A stretch of 64,000 bases of DNA from Mucor racemosus (GCA_027405735.1 JAPEHQ010000002.1:1-64000); one strand, 5' to 3'; positions 15,529 to 27,730 are shown, counted from the first letter of the stretch. The notes: generated from the sequence alone by a model not told the origin. Numbers and translations are program-made.

Positions 15529-15930
15529 CAACTTAAAATGTCAAATACCTCAAACTTGTTATATTTCTGAAGAGAATAAGGGGTTACGATTATATATTCT
15601 ATTAAATCGTACAGCTTCTTATACAGTTTACTTTTGAAATACCTTTCTTGGGCTTTAAAATATTTAACTATAACTTTATGATAATAAGTTAAATTAGTAG
15701 TAAAAATCTGAAACATTAACGTTAAAAATAATATTCCTCTTGCTAGAGATAGAATATTTGAGGATACTTGTTTTTGAATTAAAGTTGAACATCTCAGGTA
15801 CATTGGCATATAATTTTTTCTTAATATTATTTAATGAAAAAAAAAGCTTAACAGAGATGAAAATGAGATCTAGTTTTTAATGAAAAGCAGTATCTTTTGT
15901 GAGATATAAAATAAATACAAAAACAGGTGG
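15529..15930. repeat. Diverged satellite-family flank
   Basis: At about 15528 the clean tenth unit changes into sequence that still follows it at first (TCAAATACCTCAAACTTGTT against TCAAATATCTCGAGTTTTTA in the array) and then drifts. The stretch 15700-15920 closely matches 63755-63990 in the same orientation and 42960-43180 in inverted orientation; the block around 15788-15815 is nearly identical to 63845-63872. A 93-codon minus-strand frame here (15528-15809) is judged fortuitous because it is not kept in the other copies. Confidence 0.7.
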
Positions 15931-16189
15931 CATAACCTGGCCAATCTATATCTATTGAGAACGGGTTTATTTACTGTCCTTAGTAGGCGTGAATAGCAGC
16001 CAACCAGCTTGTTTTTCAAACTTACTGAATGCACAATGGCCCATGGAAGCTAAAACTCGAAGCATTTATTCATCAAATATAGTACTAACTGCTCTCCCTA
16101 CAGAGTCAAAGAATTGAAATTGCTGTGAAAAAGTATAATTTAGAAGATTTTTCTGAGAAATTTATTTATGAGATATTTTGGGCCTGATA

Positions 16190-16420
16190 AGATGACTTTT
16201 TTTTACAAGACAAGAAAGGAAGAAAAGTAAGAGCGATTCTACATGGTTATCAATTGGTCGAAAGCTATTTCTTCTCTTGTGTTCCAGTGTACGTATATTA
16301 CAGCACTTAGGCTATATATCGGCGATTCTTTCAAGGTGCATACAGATAATAAACTTTGGCAAATGATACCAATAAAAAAAATTGATTGATTTCGGATCAA
16401 TCGTTTAAATGAATCAAGCG
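16190..16420 (+). pseudogene. Decayed Ty3/gypsy RNase H fragment
   Basis: Plus-strand translation with frame changes gives the order expected of a Ty3/gypsy RNase H: DKKGRK...ILHGYQL, then LRLYIGDSFKVHTDNKL, resembling the family pattern of a variable 'fr.YL.G..f.v.TDH.aL' block. A stop follows soon after and no intact integrase or protease is visible nearby. I read it as an old retrotransposon relic of which only this part is still recognisable. The rest of 15931-17386 has no gene I can support; it holds a short CAACAGCAACCGCAACCGC run near 17083 and an A-run at 17275-17302 just upstream of the PMT start. Confidence 0.4.
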
Positions 16421-17386
16421 TATGTTGAAAATAATCATGCAATATCTTGGCATGTACAAATAAATTACTCAGTTAATACACACCTCCCCAATACCTCCCA
16501 CAAATAAAAAATGATTGATGTCTGAATATACACCTGAATTCAAACATGTATAAAGGATTTGTGCTTCATCGGAGTCCTTTAATGTAAACGTGTAAAAAGA
16601 AACTCGAGAAACCTGATGTCAAAAATGGTTTAACAACAATGGATTTTGTTGATATTGTTTATAATTGTATGCATATGATGTATTAAATATTGGAACTGCA
16701 TTCGATATTTTTTTGCTTGGATACACATATTATGTAATGAACAATTTAAAAGGTGTAGTCGTATGATGGAAACTCCACACTCTTTGATTGTAAATGAATG
16801 ATACGACACAACATCTGTTAGCCAATAGTAATTTAATCTGATAAAACTCGTATGAGTTTGGATCCATCAAACTTGTTGTCAAACATTATTACTTTATACT
16901 CTCCAAACAAAATCTCACATTCCACAATATAGCAGTAAAAATGCAATACATGCATGAAAAAAGAAAAGAACCATCAGAGCATATAATTTTATACTAGCAA
17001 GATAGATCTAAATTCAAATCTTTGTTGTACAAGCAATAGGTTGATGAAATTGTTTAAAAGTCAATATTTAACACATGTCAACAACAGCAACCGCAACCGC
17101 AACAAATTGAAGTAAACATATTTACATAAACATACCAAATAAAATTTTAATTAAACATTCTTTACAGATCCGTATAAACGAATGAATTGAGTTTGACGTG
17201 GCCAAAAAGTATTGTATAATAATGTCAATATGAAGCCAAGAAGTTCAAGTGTTACATTTCAATCTAAATCAGGGAAAAAAAAAAAAAAAAAAAAAAAAAA
17301 AAGACGGGCTAAAAAGGGAGTTTTTTATTATTATTATTTATTCTTCTCTTTTTTCATATCTAAAAGGAAACAACACCCTTTTTGAC

Positions 17387-20300
17387 ATGACTATAGATTA
17401 TTCAAATAATCCATCACCACCAGATAGGATGGATTCGCTTTATTATAAACATTTGCAGCAACCACCATTACAGGAAAAACAAGACCACGTTCCAGTTGCA
17501 ATTGGTGACGACGTTGCTTATACGACAGGCTTAACTACTACAACAGATAACTTTCGCAAAAGAAATAACAATCATTATGCACGAAGACCAAACAGCGATT
17601 ACGATGATTCTGATTTAGATTTAGCTAATCACAAAACTGATAAGCTTCGACAAAGAAAAGATGCTGTAAAGAGACAATCTCGTACAAGAGATTGGTATAT
17701 TGCGTTAGCTTTAACGTTGTGGGCTATTTATATTCGATTATATAAGATATCGCAACCTCCTTCTGTCGTGTAAGTTGGTGTTTTTCATTTTGTGTGTGTT
17801 TTATTCTGACTTCAATTATAGTTTTGATGAAGTTCATTTTGGCGGATTTGCTACAAAATATATCAAAACTAGATTTTTCATGGATGTTCATCCACCTGTA
17901 AAGTATCAATATGTAAAAATATATATATGTGTATATATTAAACTTGTTGTATAGCTTGCAAAAATGCTAATTGCCCTTGTTGGTAAATTGGCTGGTTTAG
18001 ATGGTTTTGATTTCAAGGATATTGGAAAGTAAGTAGATTTTACACATTGTGAAATTACATTTTTAGCTAATATTGTTACCAGGGATTATCTTGAAGAAAA
18101 TGTCCCTTATGTAATTATGCGAGTATTTTGTGGCCTTACAGGTTTATTGGTTGTACCAATTGCCTATCTTACAGTTCGTGGTGCTGGACATTCAATTGCT
18201 GCTGGTTTAGTTGCTGCTTTCATGGTTTGCTATGGTAATGTGTTATATTATGTAGTTGATATTACAAAATTAACAATTGTATAGATAATGGTTTGATTGC
18301 AAATAATCGTTTAATTTTATTGGATCCTCCACTTTTATTTTTCACTGCTGCAACTACTCTCATGTGGGTTAATTTCCACAATCAAAAACGCAAGTAAGTG
18401 TTTATATAACAGTATGCAATACATGGGACTAATTGAGACTTTAGGCCCTTTCAATTCTGGTGGTATGTTTGGTTATTCATGACTGGACTTGGTTTGGGTT
18501 TGACTGTAAGTTGTAAATGGGTTGGATTATTCACAATTGCAACAATTGGTATGTCTACAGTAAAAGGATTATGGGAACTGTGGGGAAATACACGTATTCC
18601 AAAGGTAAGATATGAAAAATAAGAAATCAACAAAAAAATATTAACAAGCACACTCAGTCTGTATTCCTTCGTCATTTTGGTGCTCGTGCGGTAGCATTAA
18701 TTGTATTACCAATGTTCATTTACATGCTCATGTTTCAAATTCATTTCCATTCCTTACCAAATAGTGGAGAAGGAGATGGATTCATGTCACCTGAATTCCA
18801 GCAAACATTAGATGGTCATACAAGCATTGATACACCAATTGATATTGCTTTTGGCTCTAAAGTATTTATTCGTCATGTTGCAACTAGAGGAGGATATCTT
18901 CATTCACATCCACATAATTACCCTAGTGGTAGTAAACGTGAGTATATATATTTTTTTTAATATCTACCAAATACTTTGTAGTATTTAACCCCAAAACTGT
19001 TTACAGAACAACAGGTTACGTTATATCCTCATCGTGATGATAATAATTGGTGGACAATTAGAAAAGTGAATGATGAAGAACCAAATGGAATCGAATATGT
19101 CAAACATGGCGATATTGTGACACTACAACACGCTGATTCCAATAAACGTTTACATTCACACGAAATTAGACCACCAATGACAGATGTCGAATATCACAAT
19201 GAAGTTAGTGGTTATGGTTTTGATGATTTCTCAGGCGATAGTAACGATCAATGGAGAGTTGAAATTATTAGTGGCGAAAAATCAGATCCTGAATCAAAAG
19301 AAAGACTTAAAACTATTCATACAAAATTCGCTTTGGTTCATGTCATGTCTCAATGCTCTTTATTTTCCCATTCAGTCAAATTACCTGATTGGGGATTTGA
19401 TCAACAAGAGGTTACATGTATCAAAAATGGTAAAATTGCAAAGACTGTTTGGTATGTTGAATCAACCGAAAATAAGCTATGTAAGTGATTTTGTGCGTGT
19501 GTGTGAATATATGTGTATTAATTAACAATGCATTCAGTACCCGAAAATGCTGAAAAGGTTACTTATAATAAATTGAGTTTCCTAAGTAAGTTTACCGAAT
19601 TAAACAAGGTCATGTGGGATACAAACAAAGGATTAACATCTACACATCCCTACGATTCAAGACCTGAGGTATGTATATATATTGTATATTTTGTTGTGCG
19701 TGTGTAACAGACCAAATTCTCTTATAGTCTTGGCCTCTTTTAAGACGTGGAATCAATTTCTGGTCTAAGGATAAACTTCATATTTACTTGCTGGGTAATC
19801 CATTAGTATATTGGTCTGCTTCTACAGCTGTCTTGGTTTGCATTATTTTGAAATCAGTGTTTATCATATTAGATAAAAGAGGCATTGCTCAAAAAGACTT
19901 TGGAGGTAAATTCATATAAAAGAAATCATAGACAAAAATGCGCACTGACACACACATTTGTAGAATTAAGGAAGTTCTATGATGAATCAGCTGGCTTCTT
20001 CCTAGTTGGGTGGTTCTTCCATTACTTCCCCTTTTTCCTTATGGGTAGACAGCTCTTTTTGCATCACTATATGCCAGCACTTTATTTCTCCATCTTGTTA
20101 TTCAGTGTTGGATTTGATCTGTTAACTATTAAATTAGTCAATAGAAAAAGATTGATTGCTGCTGCTTTGTTTATTTTGTCTGTCAATTATGTCTATCGAT
20201 CTTTTATTCCAATTACTTATGGTGAACCCTGGACACAATCACTTTGTGAAAAAGCAAAATGGAGATCTACGTGGGATTTCGACTGTGCTCAGTAAGTTTT

Positions 20301-20582
20301 TTTTTTTTAAGGTTTTAATTTGTGTATCCCATACTTATTCTCCATCCTCCCCCCAATAGATATCATCATGATATCGAAAGTTACAATATACCAAAACCCT
20401 TGATCATTGAAGGATTTGGCAAGGTCAAAGATGCAGTTAGTTCGTATTTAGGTGGAGCAGCAGCACCCGAGGTCGTAGATGGTGTGAATATTGTATCTGA
20501 TGGAAACAATTTACCTTTAGTAGATAAATCCGCTGAAGATGTTCTTATTACTGCTACACAATTACTTCAAGAAGAGGCTTAA
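17387..20582 (+). CDS. PMT: Protein O-mannosyltransferase (PMT family), 12 exons, 855 aa
   Basis: ER-membrane enzyme that transfers mannose from dolichyl-phosphate mannose to Ser/Thr of secretory proteins. Exons: 17387-17769, 17822-17897, 17955-18028, 18083-18234, 18285-18393, 18445-18604, 18658-18937, 19007-19480, 19538-19668, 19728-19905, 19964-20291, 20360-20582. They sum to 2568 nt, an exact multiple of three, and every intron is GT-AG, 50-69 nt. Family landmarks: first membrane segment near residues 105-122, the Asp-Glu motif in FDEVHFGGF (residues 130-131), MDVHPPLAKML, LLDPPLLFF, MIR repeats about 370-550 (LHSHPHNYP, RLHSHEIRPP, LFSHSVKLPDWG), then C-terminal membrane helices with FFLMGRQLFLHHYMPA. 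The charged N-terminus is cytosolic-like. The start was chosen at MTIDYS; the upstream frame runs through an A28 tract and is unlikely to be translated. Subfamily (PMT1, PMT2 or PMT4) is not settled; several blocks read closest to PMT1/PMT4. The tail after the last helices is longer than in yeast Pmt1. Confidence 0.95.
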
Positions 20583-20881
20583 GCAAGAATTGGATGTGCT
20601 ACCATACTACTTTTTTTTTTTTTTGATATTTTGGTGAGAACAGCATATGTTTCTTTTTTTGCTGCTGCTGCTGCTTTTACTATTTCACATCTTTCTCTCT
20701 CTTTTTCTATTCTTCCATCTCTCTTTCTTTCCTTTCTTTTTTTTTTTTTTTTTTTTTATTTTTCTTTTTCATTTACATTTAGAATCTTGCCAGTAGTAAA
20801 TCAACTATATATATATATATATATAAAAACCTCCCCCTCATTTGAAATCAGATCGACCGCATAATTATTACGTTATATAAA

Positions 20882-22984
20882 ATGCTGATCAATACATTTA
20901 AATCGACTATTGCCCTATTAATCTCAACATCAGCATCTTTCATCGTTCATGCTCAATCTGGTATATAATTTGGACTTGGAATTGAGAATAAACTTTCTTG
21001 TCATACTGAATCTAAATTTAACAAATAGTTAAGAGTTCTGGAAGTTGCAATGCCTACCCAACCAATGCAACTTGTTCTGTAAATTATGGATGTTCTATAT
21101 AGAAATATTCCTTGTTACTAACTGTCATTTTTGATTTAGAACTACGTAGACTATAGCGTATTCCTACCCGATAAAGTAGCCATGTCTCAAGTGGAATCCC
21201 AATTACAACCGCTCGTTCAATTAGGGTCTTTACTTGGTGAAGTTAGTCCTGTTTGTTTTGATACATTTGCTCGATATCAATGTTCAAAAGCCTACCCAAA
21301 ATGTGTAACAACTAACTCTACTACAGGTAAATTAATTCTAAAATAACAATTTATAGTTGCATTAACCTTTTTATTTGTTATTTAGACATTAGTGTTTATT
21401 CTGCTTGTAGTTCAACATGTGAAGCAGTTAACATTGTCTGCGCTAGTCTTTTTGAAATGGCTGGCCAAACATCGCTTTTACCTAATTGCAGTACTGAAAT
21501 AACAAGTACAGGATTTGGATTACAAGCCGACGATGTGTGCAACAATATACCAACCAAATGTAATTAAATTCGTTATACAAAATTAATAACAGAACAAGTA
21601 ACTAAACCTTTCTTTTTATAGTGACTGAAGATCAAATCAAGAATGAAAAATTAAATTTATCTGCTGTACCTGCAGGTTTTGTTATGGCTAAATGTCCTGC
21701 TCCGTTTTTCACTGATCCTTTAGCCGCTGATAATTCAACAATCGATGACAAATACTGTCGATATGGCTGTTGTATTCCATGTCCAGCACAAAACTTGGCA
21801 AGTGCTCTCAAAATTAATTAAAAAGAGTATCACAATTAACGCTTGTTTTTAGTTTTACAAGGAAAATTGGGCTACAAGAGGATTTTTAGCAACTGATGTG
21901 ATACGTTTTGTATCAGCTGTTCTATCGCTCATTTTAGTAATTAGTTATTTAGTTTTACCCGACAAAAGAAGACATCCTTCGTTATTGATCCTCAATTTAT
22001 CCATCGCCATCTTTTTGTTCAGCATGGTAGTCTTTTTTTCGGTGGGTGATCCAAAGCGACTTCAATGTGCTGCTAATGGAATTTCTCCAGGCGAAATGGG
22101 CAACAATACATTATGTGCTGCTCAGGGCGCTATTTTGATCTTTGGTTCATTTGCAACATGCCTTTGGTGCGCTGCTTTGATTTTTAATTTACACGTACAC
22201 ACAGTTTGGAACTCTAATTTCTTTACAAATCGATACATTCTTTTGAATATTATTTGTTGGGGTATTCCTGCTGCTATCATGTCTATTGCTTTAGGATTAC
22301 ATGCCGTCAAATTTGAATTTGCTAATCTTTGTGTTGTGTCCATGAATTACATTTTCCCATTGTTTTTTTATCCATTAGCGGCAATTGTTTGTCCTAGTTT
22401 CCTTGTCCATATTGGAACTTTCTTTTATATTGCAAGAATTGCTGTTCGTGAAGGACTCGAATCTGACATGACACAGTCTCTATCAACAGGTACCATGACG
22501 GATCGTGCACCTGGTGTAAGTAGAAAGCATGTTATGGTGGCTGTCAAAATTCAATGGAGAGCATTGCTATTGGCTGTTGTAGCTATTGTTACTGTGTTGT
22601 TTTACTGGGTAAGTTGATTCATTCTATATATTAAGATACACATGTACTCAAATATACATTGCGCAGTTGTTCTACATGACACAGATGAGCCGCATGACAG
22701 AGTTACAAAATAATCCAACTCTTACATTGGATTGGCTTGAATGCATGTTGACACCTGGAAACACTCAAAACCAATGTGCTGATACAATCAGTTCTCATTT
22801 ACCTCCATTTTCTCTAATTATTGTTGCTGAAACATTAGTTAGTTCTATTGGTATTTGGTTGTTTATCATGTTTGGAAAGAGATCTTTATGGCGTGAATGG
22901 AATGATTTGATCTATGATATGAGAGTCAAATTTGGTACACGTGGAAGAGCCGAAAAAAATGGCGAACAGTTCTTTGCTCTTTAA
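20882..22984 (+). CDS. Frizzled/Smoothened-like seven-transmembrane receptor with cysteine-rich domain, 579 aa
   Basis: Predicted plasma-membrane GPCR of the fungal Frizzled-like class. Exons: 20882-20960, 21029-21078, 21140-21326, 21386-21559, 21622-21797, 21853-22608, 22667-22984; total 1740 nt, divisible by three. The intron after 21797 starts with GC (GCAAGT...TAG); all others are GT-AG. Residues 1-26 form a signal peptide. Residues about 30-180 carry ten cysteines in the order and spacing of a Frizzled CRD (SGSC, ATC, PVC, YQC, PKC, SAC, STC, IVC, PNC, DVC). A second Cys cluster (YCRYGCCIPCP) precedes seven hydrophobic segments starting near residue 236. The C-tail is short (KRSLWREWNDLIYD) and lacks the canonical KTxxxW Dishevelled-binding motif, so coupling differs from animal Wnt receptors. 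The start codon lies 299 bp after the PMT stop, same strand, suggesting a compact shared intergenic region. Ligand unknown. Confidence 0.88.
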
Positions 22985-23190
22985 ATGTATACTTTTTATT
23001 GTTATTATTATTATTATTTATTATATTCCTCTTTTTTTTTTTTCCCCCTATTTTTAATGTACTATCGTTTTTTATCATCATTCTTTAATCGAAAATATTA
23101 TAACTTCCTCTTTCTTCTTTTTATCAAAATCCACAAGTATAGATAACATTTAGTTTATATTATTAAATCATACAATAAAAGCATCACATC

Positions 23191-23254
23191 TTTTATTTTA
23201 TTTTATTTTATTTTATTTTATTTTATTTTATTTTATTTTATTTTATTTTATTTT
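23191..23254 (+). repeat. TTTTA pentanucleotide microsatellite
   Basis: About 12-13 uninterrupted copies of TTTTA lie 200 bp downstream of the receptor stop. Between them is a run of ATT triplets and T-rich sequence that probably holds the receptor's 3' end. Confidence 0.95.
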
Positions 23255-23841
23255 CAAGCGTATCCAAACTCTTGGTTTTGGGATTTTTCTATAGATGCAT
23301 TTGATATTCTCTTTGATTTCGATCTACTACGTTGTACAAATTCGTATTCAAACAAAGGATCATTTATGGACTTAAAGCCGAAGTGCTCCTTGTTTACTTT
23401 TTGCTTGATGTACAATGCTTTCTTGTCGCATTTAGTATTTATAACCTGGATCTAGTGTAATAATATCTCGATACTTAATTACTTTTAACCAAATGCATTC
23501 ATCGTTTGAAACAATAAATCATAATACATTAAATGACACAAGCTTTCACATTCATGTTCTTTCTTGCTTAGCCTCATAAAATTTCTCAGGGCAATTAATC
23601 ATCTCTTTGGCTAAATCAAATCAGCTTAGTACGTTCATTGATCTGAGTCGATTCATTCAAACAAATAATTTTGATCATTTATTCTGACAAGTAAATACCT
23701 AACTATCTTGTTTTGATCTAAATATGCATTATTTTTTCTCGTGTTTGTATATTTTAATGACAATGATAGAAATTGAATTAATCGCTGTTTCCTGTCTTTG
23801 AATCGGGGTACTGCGTCGAGTATCATTTCCCATACACTCAT
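23255..23841 (-). pseudogene. Decayed protein-coding remnant of unknown family
   Basis: The minus strand reads as coding in patches. At 23255-23430 a 58-codon open stretch ends in a stop (KCDKKALYIKQK ... NASIEKSQNQEFGYA). Just upstream, in another frame, is RDIITLDPGYKY; further upstream are DLAKEMINCPEKFYEAKQE and a 62-codon piece starting MSVWEMILD (23653-23841). The frames are joined only through stops or shifts and no consistent splice set removes them. The LDPG block is reminiscent of the first RuvC motif of TnpB/Fanzor-type proteins, which occur in these fungi, but this is one short motif and I do not assign it. Confidence 0.35.
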
Positions 23842-24429
23842 TTAAAACCAATATTTTATCAGTGAAAAATGGTTTTTCATTCAACAAAAAAGTAAAAAAA
23901 ATATATTCATGTTATCATAAATACACTCTCATAACATCAATACATTCGAAATGAAATTTACAGAGAAGAAAATCTTGAAACAATTGACATTGCTTCTCTG
24001 ATATTAAATTTGTGTGTAAAACGGAGTCTGGTAGCCTTTTAGCTCACTTAACTAATCAATCCATTATTATACATTATTCTTCGCAACATACATACAGTAC
24101 TGTAAGTTTATGAATTTGTTGTAAGGAGTTAACTTGGATACTGTTATATATAAGATCTATAACAGCAGTCTGTCAATACTATAAATTGAACTTAAGTATC
24201 TTTGAAGAATTCTTTCAATCCTTTTCAGTACATTTAAATTATGAAGCAAGTACTGAATACAATTCAAATAATGTACTTTATACCGGCATATTCAAAAACC
24301 CCCCCCCCCCATTCGTAAGAACAATCCTTAGATAACTTCATATATCTCCAATTGATTGATTTATTTGAGCTCAAAATGTTCAAACAAACAAGCGAAGAGA
24401 CGCAGAAATGTTTAGACAACCAATCAAAC

Positions 24430-25500
24430 TACGCACTACGACTAATTCTCATAGAATATGCAGGGAATACGCAGGTAATACGAATATATTGACTTACGAA
24501 GGAATATGGTGTGGTAATACGGTCATATCACCTTGCGGAATACAACGGTAAAACTCGCGTATTACGTGCATACTCCAACGTTTTACTAAACATTCGATAC
24601 TTTCTATTTTCTACTGGCACTCTATATTCCCAAATCTTTTTTTATTCACTCATTTTAGCCATATTATGTTGTAAATGTATGTAATAAAGAAAGATAAGTA
24701 CGTGAGAATTGGTCAATCTTTATTAAATATAAAAACGAGATGGGGAAATCAAATGAAGGGTGAATGTCTACTGCTATTTATATTTGATTTAAGGATTGCT
24801 TACACACCTGTCTAGAACAGTGTTCTCATACTAAAATTTAGTGTCAATCCTCACTTATGCTAATGTAATTATATTCAGATATAGATGATCAGTCTAAGGT
24901 CTTTAGTTGCTCTTGGAAACACTAATTATTAATATTCTTTACTTTCTATCTTTTGTTGTAAGTCTAGATTATCAGAACTTAGCTTATGTGATTATCAGGG
25001 TAATCATTTACAGTGTTTATATGACACATATGCTAAATATGTTAAGGCATAGTTTATTGTCATATTTAAACTACGATTTAAGGTACATTTATATATGCAA
25101 ATACAACATATTACCACGGTATTACGCCGTTTCAGTTGAAATTAGGGTTGCTGTAGAGCCCAGCTTATTCTATTAAATATGGCTGGAAAAACCCGGCTCG
25201 ACACCAATACTAGTTAAAATATGCCACTACTATTGTCATTACATGAAAAAAAATATCATTCTATTTACTAGTATTCTTTTAATTTTACTGCATATTCACT
25301 TATTACCAGTTTGTATTAAATTGTATCATTCAGATGTTATTGCTTCATTGGATGATCTACTATTAACGTTATTCATTTATTGGGTTGATTTAACATCTAT
25401 TATTTAGATCCTTTACTTTCGTTGAGTTTATATTGTTTGTACACTTTCTGATCATTCGATAAAATCACTTTTTTTTGGATCCATAATAATTAAAGTAATG
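24430..25500 (-). repeat. Dispersed repeat family E1, interrupted copy
   Basis: Two blocks on the minus strand, about 25500-25090 and 24664-24430, together match the plus-strand copy at 41508-41960; the second block also matches 37600-37860. Shared features are runs such as GCGTATTACC/GTAATATG and the conserved AAAATGAG(C/T)GAATAAAAAAAGAT. The 24665-25090 segment separates the halves and may be a later insertion. No coding capacity is evident. The surrounding 23842-26870 interval has no intact gene; a C-run occurs at about 24300. Confidence 0.65.
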
Positions 25501-25974
25501 GATGAGTTTTTTGTCAATCATTGCAGAGCAGTTTATTAAATAGGATTGCCCTTAATAAGCACTTTTCACATGCATTTACTGAGTGCTGTAAGAACGTCTT
25601 GACATGCTCGCATCTGCCTCAACTCAAACAACTCTATATAATCTCCATAAAAACCCACTATTATTGCAAGCATTGAAAAAAAAAGCATTTGCAAAAGAAA
25701 TCAGAACTTCAAAGTAACAATTTGCAAAACGTTCTTATTTATTAGTTAAATAGTATAGATGCAAAAAGATTTAAACTTCCTTTAGTCCTCAAAATAACTA
25801 TTTATTTATAATGATTAACAGAACCAACCACAAGAAGGTAGAAGTTCACCTGATCCCAAAAAGTAACAATACCAAAAAATTAAATCAACAATCAGAGTCC
25901 CGTGTTAGTTTCTAATGCAATGAAAAATTTGTTAAACATGTATCGTAATTACAATAGGGCTTTATGAATAAAAG

Positions 25975-26830
25975 ATCTTCATGAATGAAATGAAGACAAC
26001 CTAATAAAATGGTGTAAAAATTATAATCAAAAGCAGTACTATCACATTTATTTTTTTCAGCTCAAATTAAAAAGATTAAAATTGAAAGAAAATAAATTGA
26101 ATCCACAGAATTTTTTTGGCTCATTTATAAACTCCTGAGTGTGGTTTTAAAAAAAGATGTTTTTTTATAGTAAACTAAATATATGATGCACATTTTTGCC
26201 AATGGCCATTCCTCCAAAAAAAATGCCGAACAATATCTGGATGCGGCCATTTAATAATATTTCCAGGCTATACATTTCTAAAAAAAAGTCACCGGACAAC
26301 CCGGACGCGGCTGTTTAAATATCTCAAGCAGCTGTGAGATACAGGTATCGAAATTTCGTACAAAATTAAGGCTCAACTGTAATTGTATAAGCAATTATTA
26401 TTCAAAGAAGGTTTATTTTATGTAAAATATAAAATACAACATACAACATACAACATTAGCCTGATAAAAGGTTTAACTTGGAAACCATAATATGGCACAA
26501 ACGGATTCGAAAAAAAGTCTACAAAATCACAAATTTTAAAGAATTTATAAAAGTAAAATATACATGATAATCTTCGTTTAATTCTAAAATATATATACAT
26601 CTTTGCATTGAGATACATACTAATATTTTTCATTTGAGAAAGATTTTTTATAAATTGTTTTCGTATTTTTAAAAAGGAAGCGGGTTTTTGAAATTTTAGG
26701 AAAATGCATTTTTTAAAAATTTACCCAGAAGTAAGCAAATTTCTCATAATTTTTTGACAACTTACAGCATTTACTCCACTACTAAAAAAAATATGGATGT
26801 ACTACCTGGTAGTAAACTACATATACCAAC
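25975..26830 (-). repeat. Dispersed repeat family E2, copy 1
   Basis: The reverse complement matches 56790-57430: shared pieces include CACCATTTTATTAGGTTGTC, TGAGATACAGGTAT with CAGCTGTGAG, the CGGACAACCCGGACGCGGC segment and CTTACAGCATTTACTCCA. An extra block at roughly 26400-26640 is not in the other copy. No gene is seen in it; the small minus-strand frame at 26418-26633 lies in the extra block and looks fortuitous. Confidence 0.6.
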
Positions 26831-26869
26831 TTTGTTTAGTAATCAAATTGATCTTAGTTAACATCTATC

Positions 26870-27135
26870 TAGTAACTTTAAATCACAAAAACATTAAAAT
26901 GTCAAATTGTACCACTGGTACTTCCAAACTAGGAACTAAACCACGAAGATCTTGCTGAGCTTCAAGATCTTATTACTGTATTATTAATAGAATTAGAAAA
27001 TAGTATATACGGTATATCACAAAGGCTATGGTAATTCAGAAACCTTTGCTTTTACTTTATATTTTAATAAATATCAAAGGGTTATAATTGTATTCGCAAC
27101 GCTTTTTTTGTTAAATTACTATTTTTTGTAGCATT
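26870..27135 (+). repeat. LTR-like fragment, family C (3' half)
   Basis: Matches 58360-58625: AATCACAAA near the start, GAAGATC...ATTACTG, then TTTACTTTATA, AATAAA, GGGTTATAATTGTATT and a shared end in TTTTTGTAGCA. The layout (TATA-like stretch, AATAAA signal, abrupt CA end) suggests the 3' half of an old LTR. Internal sequence and target duplication are not recognisable. Confidence 0.4.
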
Positions 27136-27174
27136 ACCTGTAGGGAAAACGAGGTAATACGCACTTTAATTGCA

Positions 27175-27234
27175 GTGGGGCAGAAAAGTAGTCAAAATGA
27201 AAACGATATCTAAATTCATGTGGTGAGCATACAC
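27175..27234 (-). mobile_element. LINE fragment (C-terminal part of RT ORF)
   Basis: About 60 bp matches 29640-29696 inside the RT ORF of the neighbouring LINE (shared ACGATATCTAAATTCATGTG). It ends abruptly at the tRNA-Val 14-mer at 27235, just as a 5'-truncated LINE should. Its own 3' half is missing on the left. It is the oldest visible layer of the LINE stack. Confidence 0.7.
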
Positions 27235-27248
27235 GGTTTCTTGGTGTA
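27235..27248 (+). other. tRNA-Val nt 1-14, target-site duplication
   Basis: GGTTTCTTGGTGTA, identical to the first 14 bases of the intact tRNA-Val at 31561, followed directly by the LINE 3' tail (AATTAAAGTTTATTTATTTA on the plus strand). Confidence 0.9.
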
Positions 27249-27265
27249 AATTAAAGTTTATTTAT

Positions 27266-27730
27266 TTATAGAAAGAGAAGTATAGGCAAGGCGTGCAATG
27301 GCACATTATTTGCGGCTTCTAGAAGAGAATCCAAAATTAGATAATGGATAAAAGAAATTGAAAACTCTAAAGAAATAGACTCCAGGACTCGCAAAGTATC
27401 ATGAATAGGAAGAGAAGGAAGTATATACAAACAGGTAAGAGTCAAAGGACCCAACCGAATAGAAAGAGAATAAAGGCTATCCACCGTTAACCTGGAAACA
27501 GGGAGAGGGCAATCAGGATTTACAAGACAACAAATGCCTTTACTTCCCGGAGGTCCATACACATGCTCTTGACGCCAATCAGTAGGAAGCAGAGAAGACT
27601 TGGGAAGCCAAGTTTCCGTAATAAAGAGAACAGAGTAACATAAACAGTGTGAAAGAACATCCTGAATGACCTTGGTACTAAGACAACGGGCATTCCACAA
27701 ACCAATTGTAATGGGTACCGAGGTACTCAT
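27266..27730 (-). pseudogene. LINE ORF2, truncated endonuclease fused to 3' tail
   Basis: Begins MSTSVPITIGLWNARCLS and contains LFITETWLP and GICCLVN, the N-terminal blocks of an apurinic-like (APE/EEP) endonuclease (N and E of the catalytic set). After about 130 codons the reading frame runs into 3'-tail sequence shared with LINE copy 2, so the GDFN and SDH blocks and all of the RT are absent. It starts within the ORF1 stop codon (TAATG). Confidence 0.8.

Noticed and set aside
15528..15809. 93-codon minus-strand frame at the array edge
   Set aside because: Low-complexity Leu/Ile/Tyr-rich translation of AT-rich repeat DNA, not conserved in the homologous copies.
17249..17386. Upstream extension of PMT from position 17249
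   Set aside because: It would encode a run of lysines from an A28 tract; the downstream ATG at 17387 gives a normal cytosolic N-terminus.
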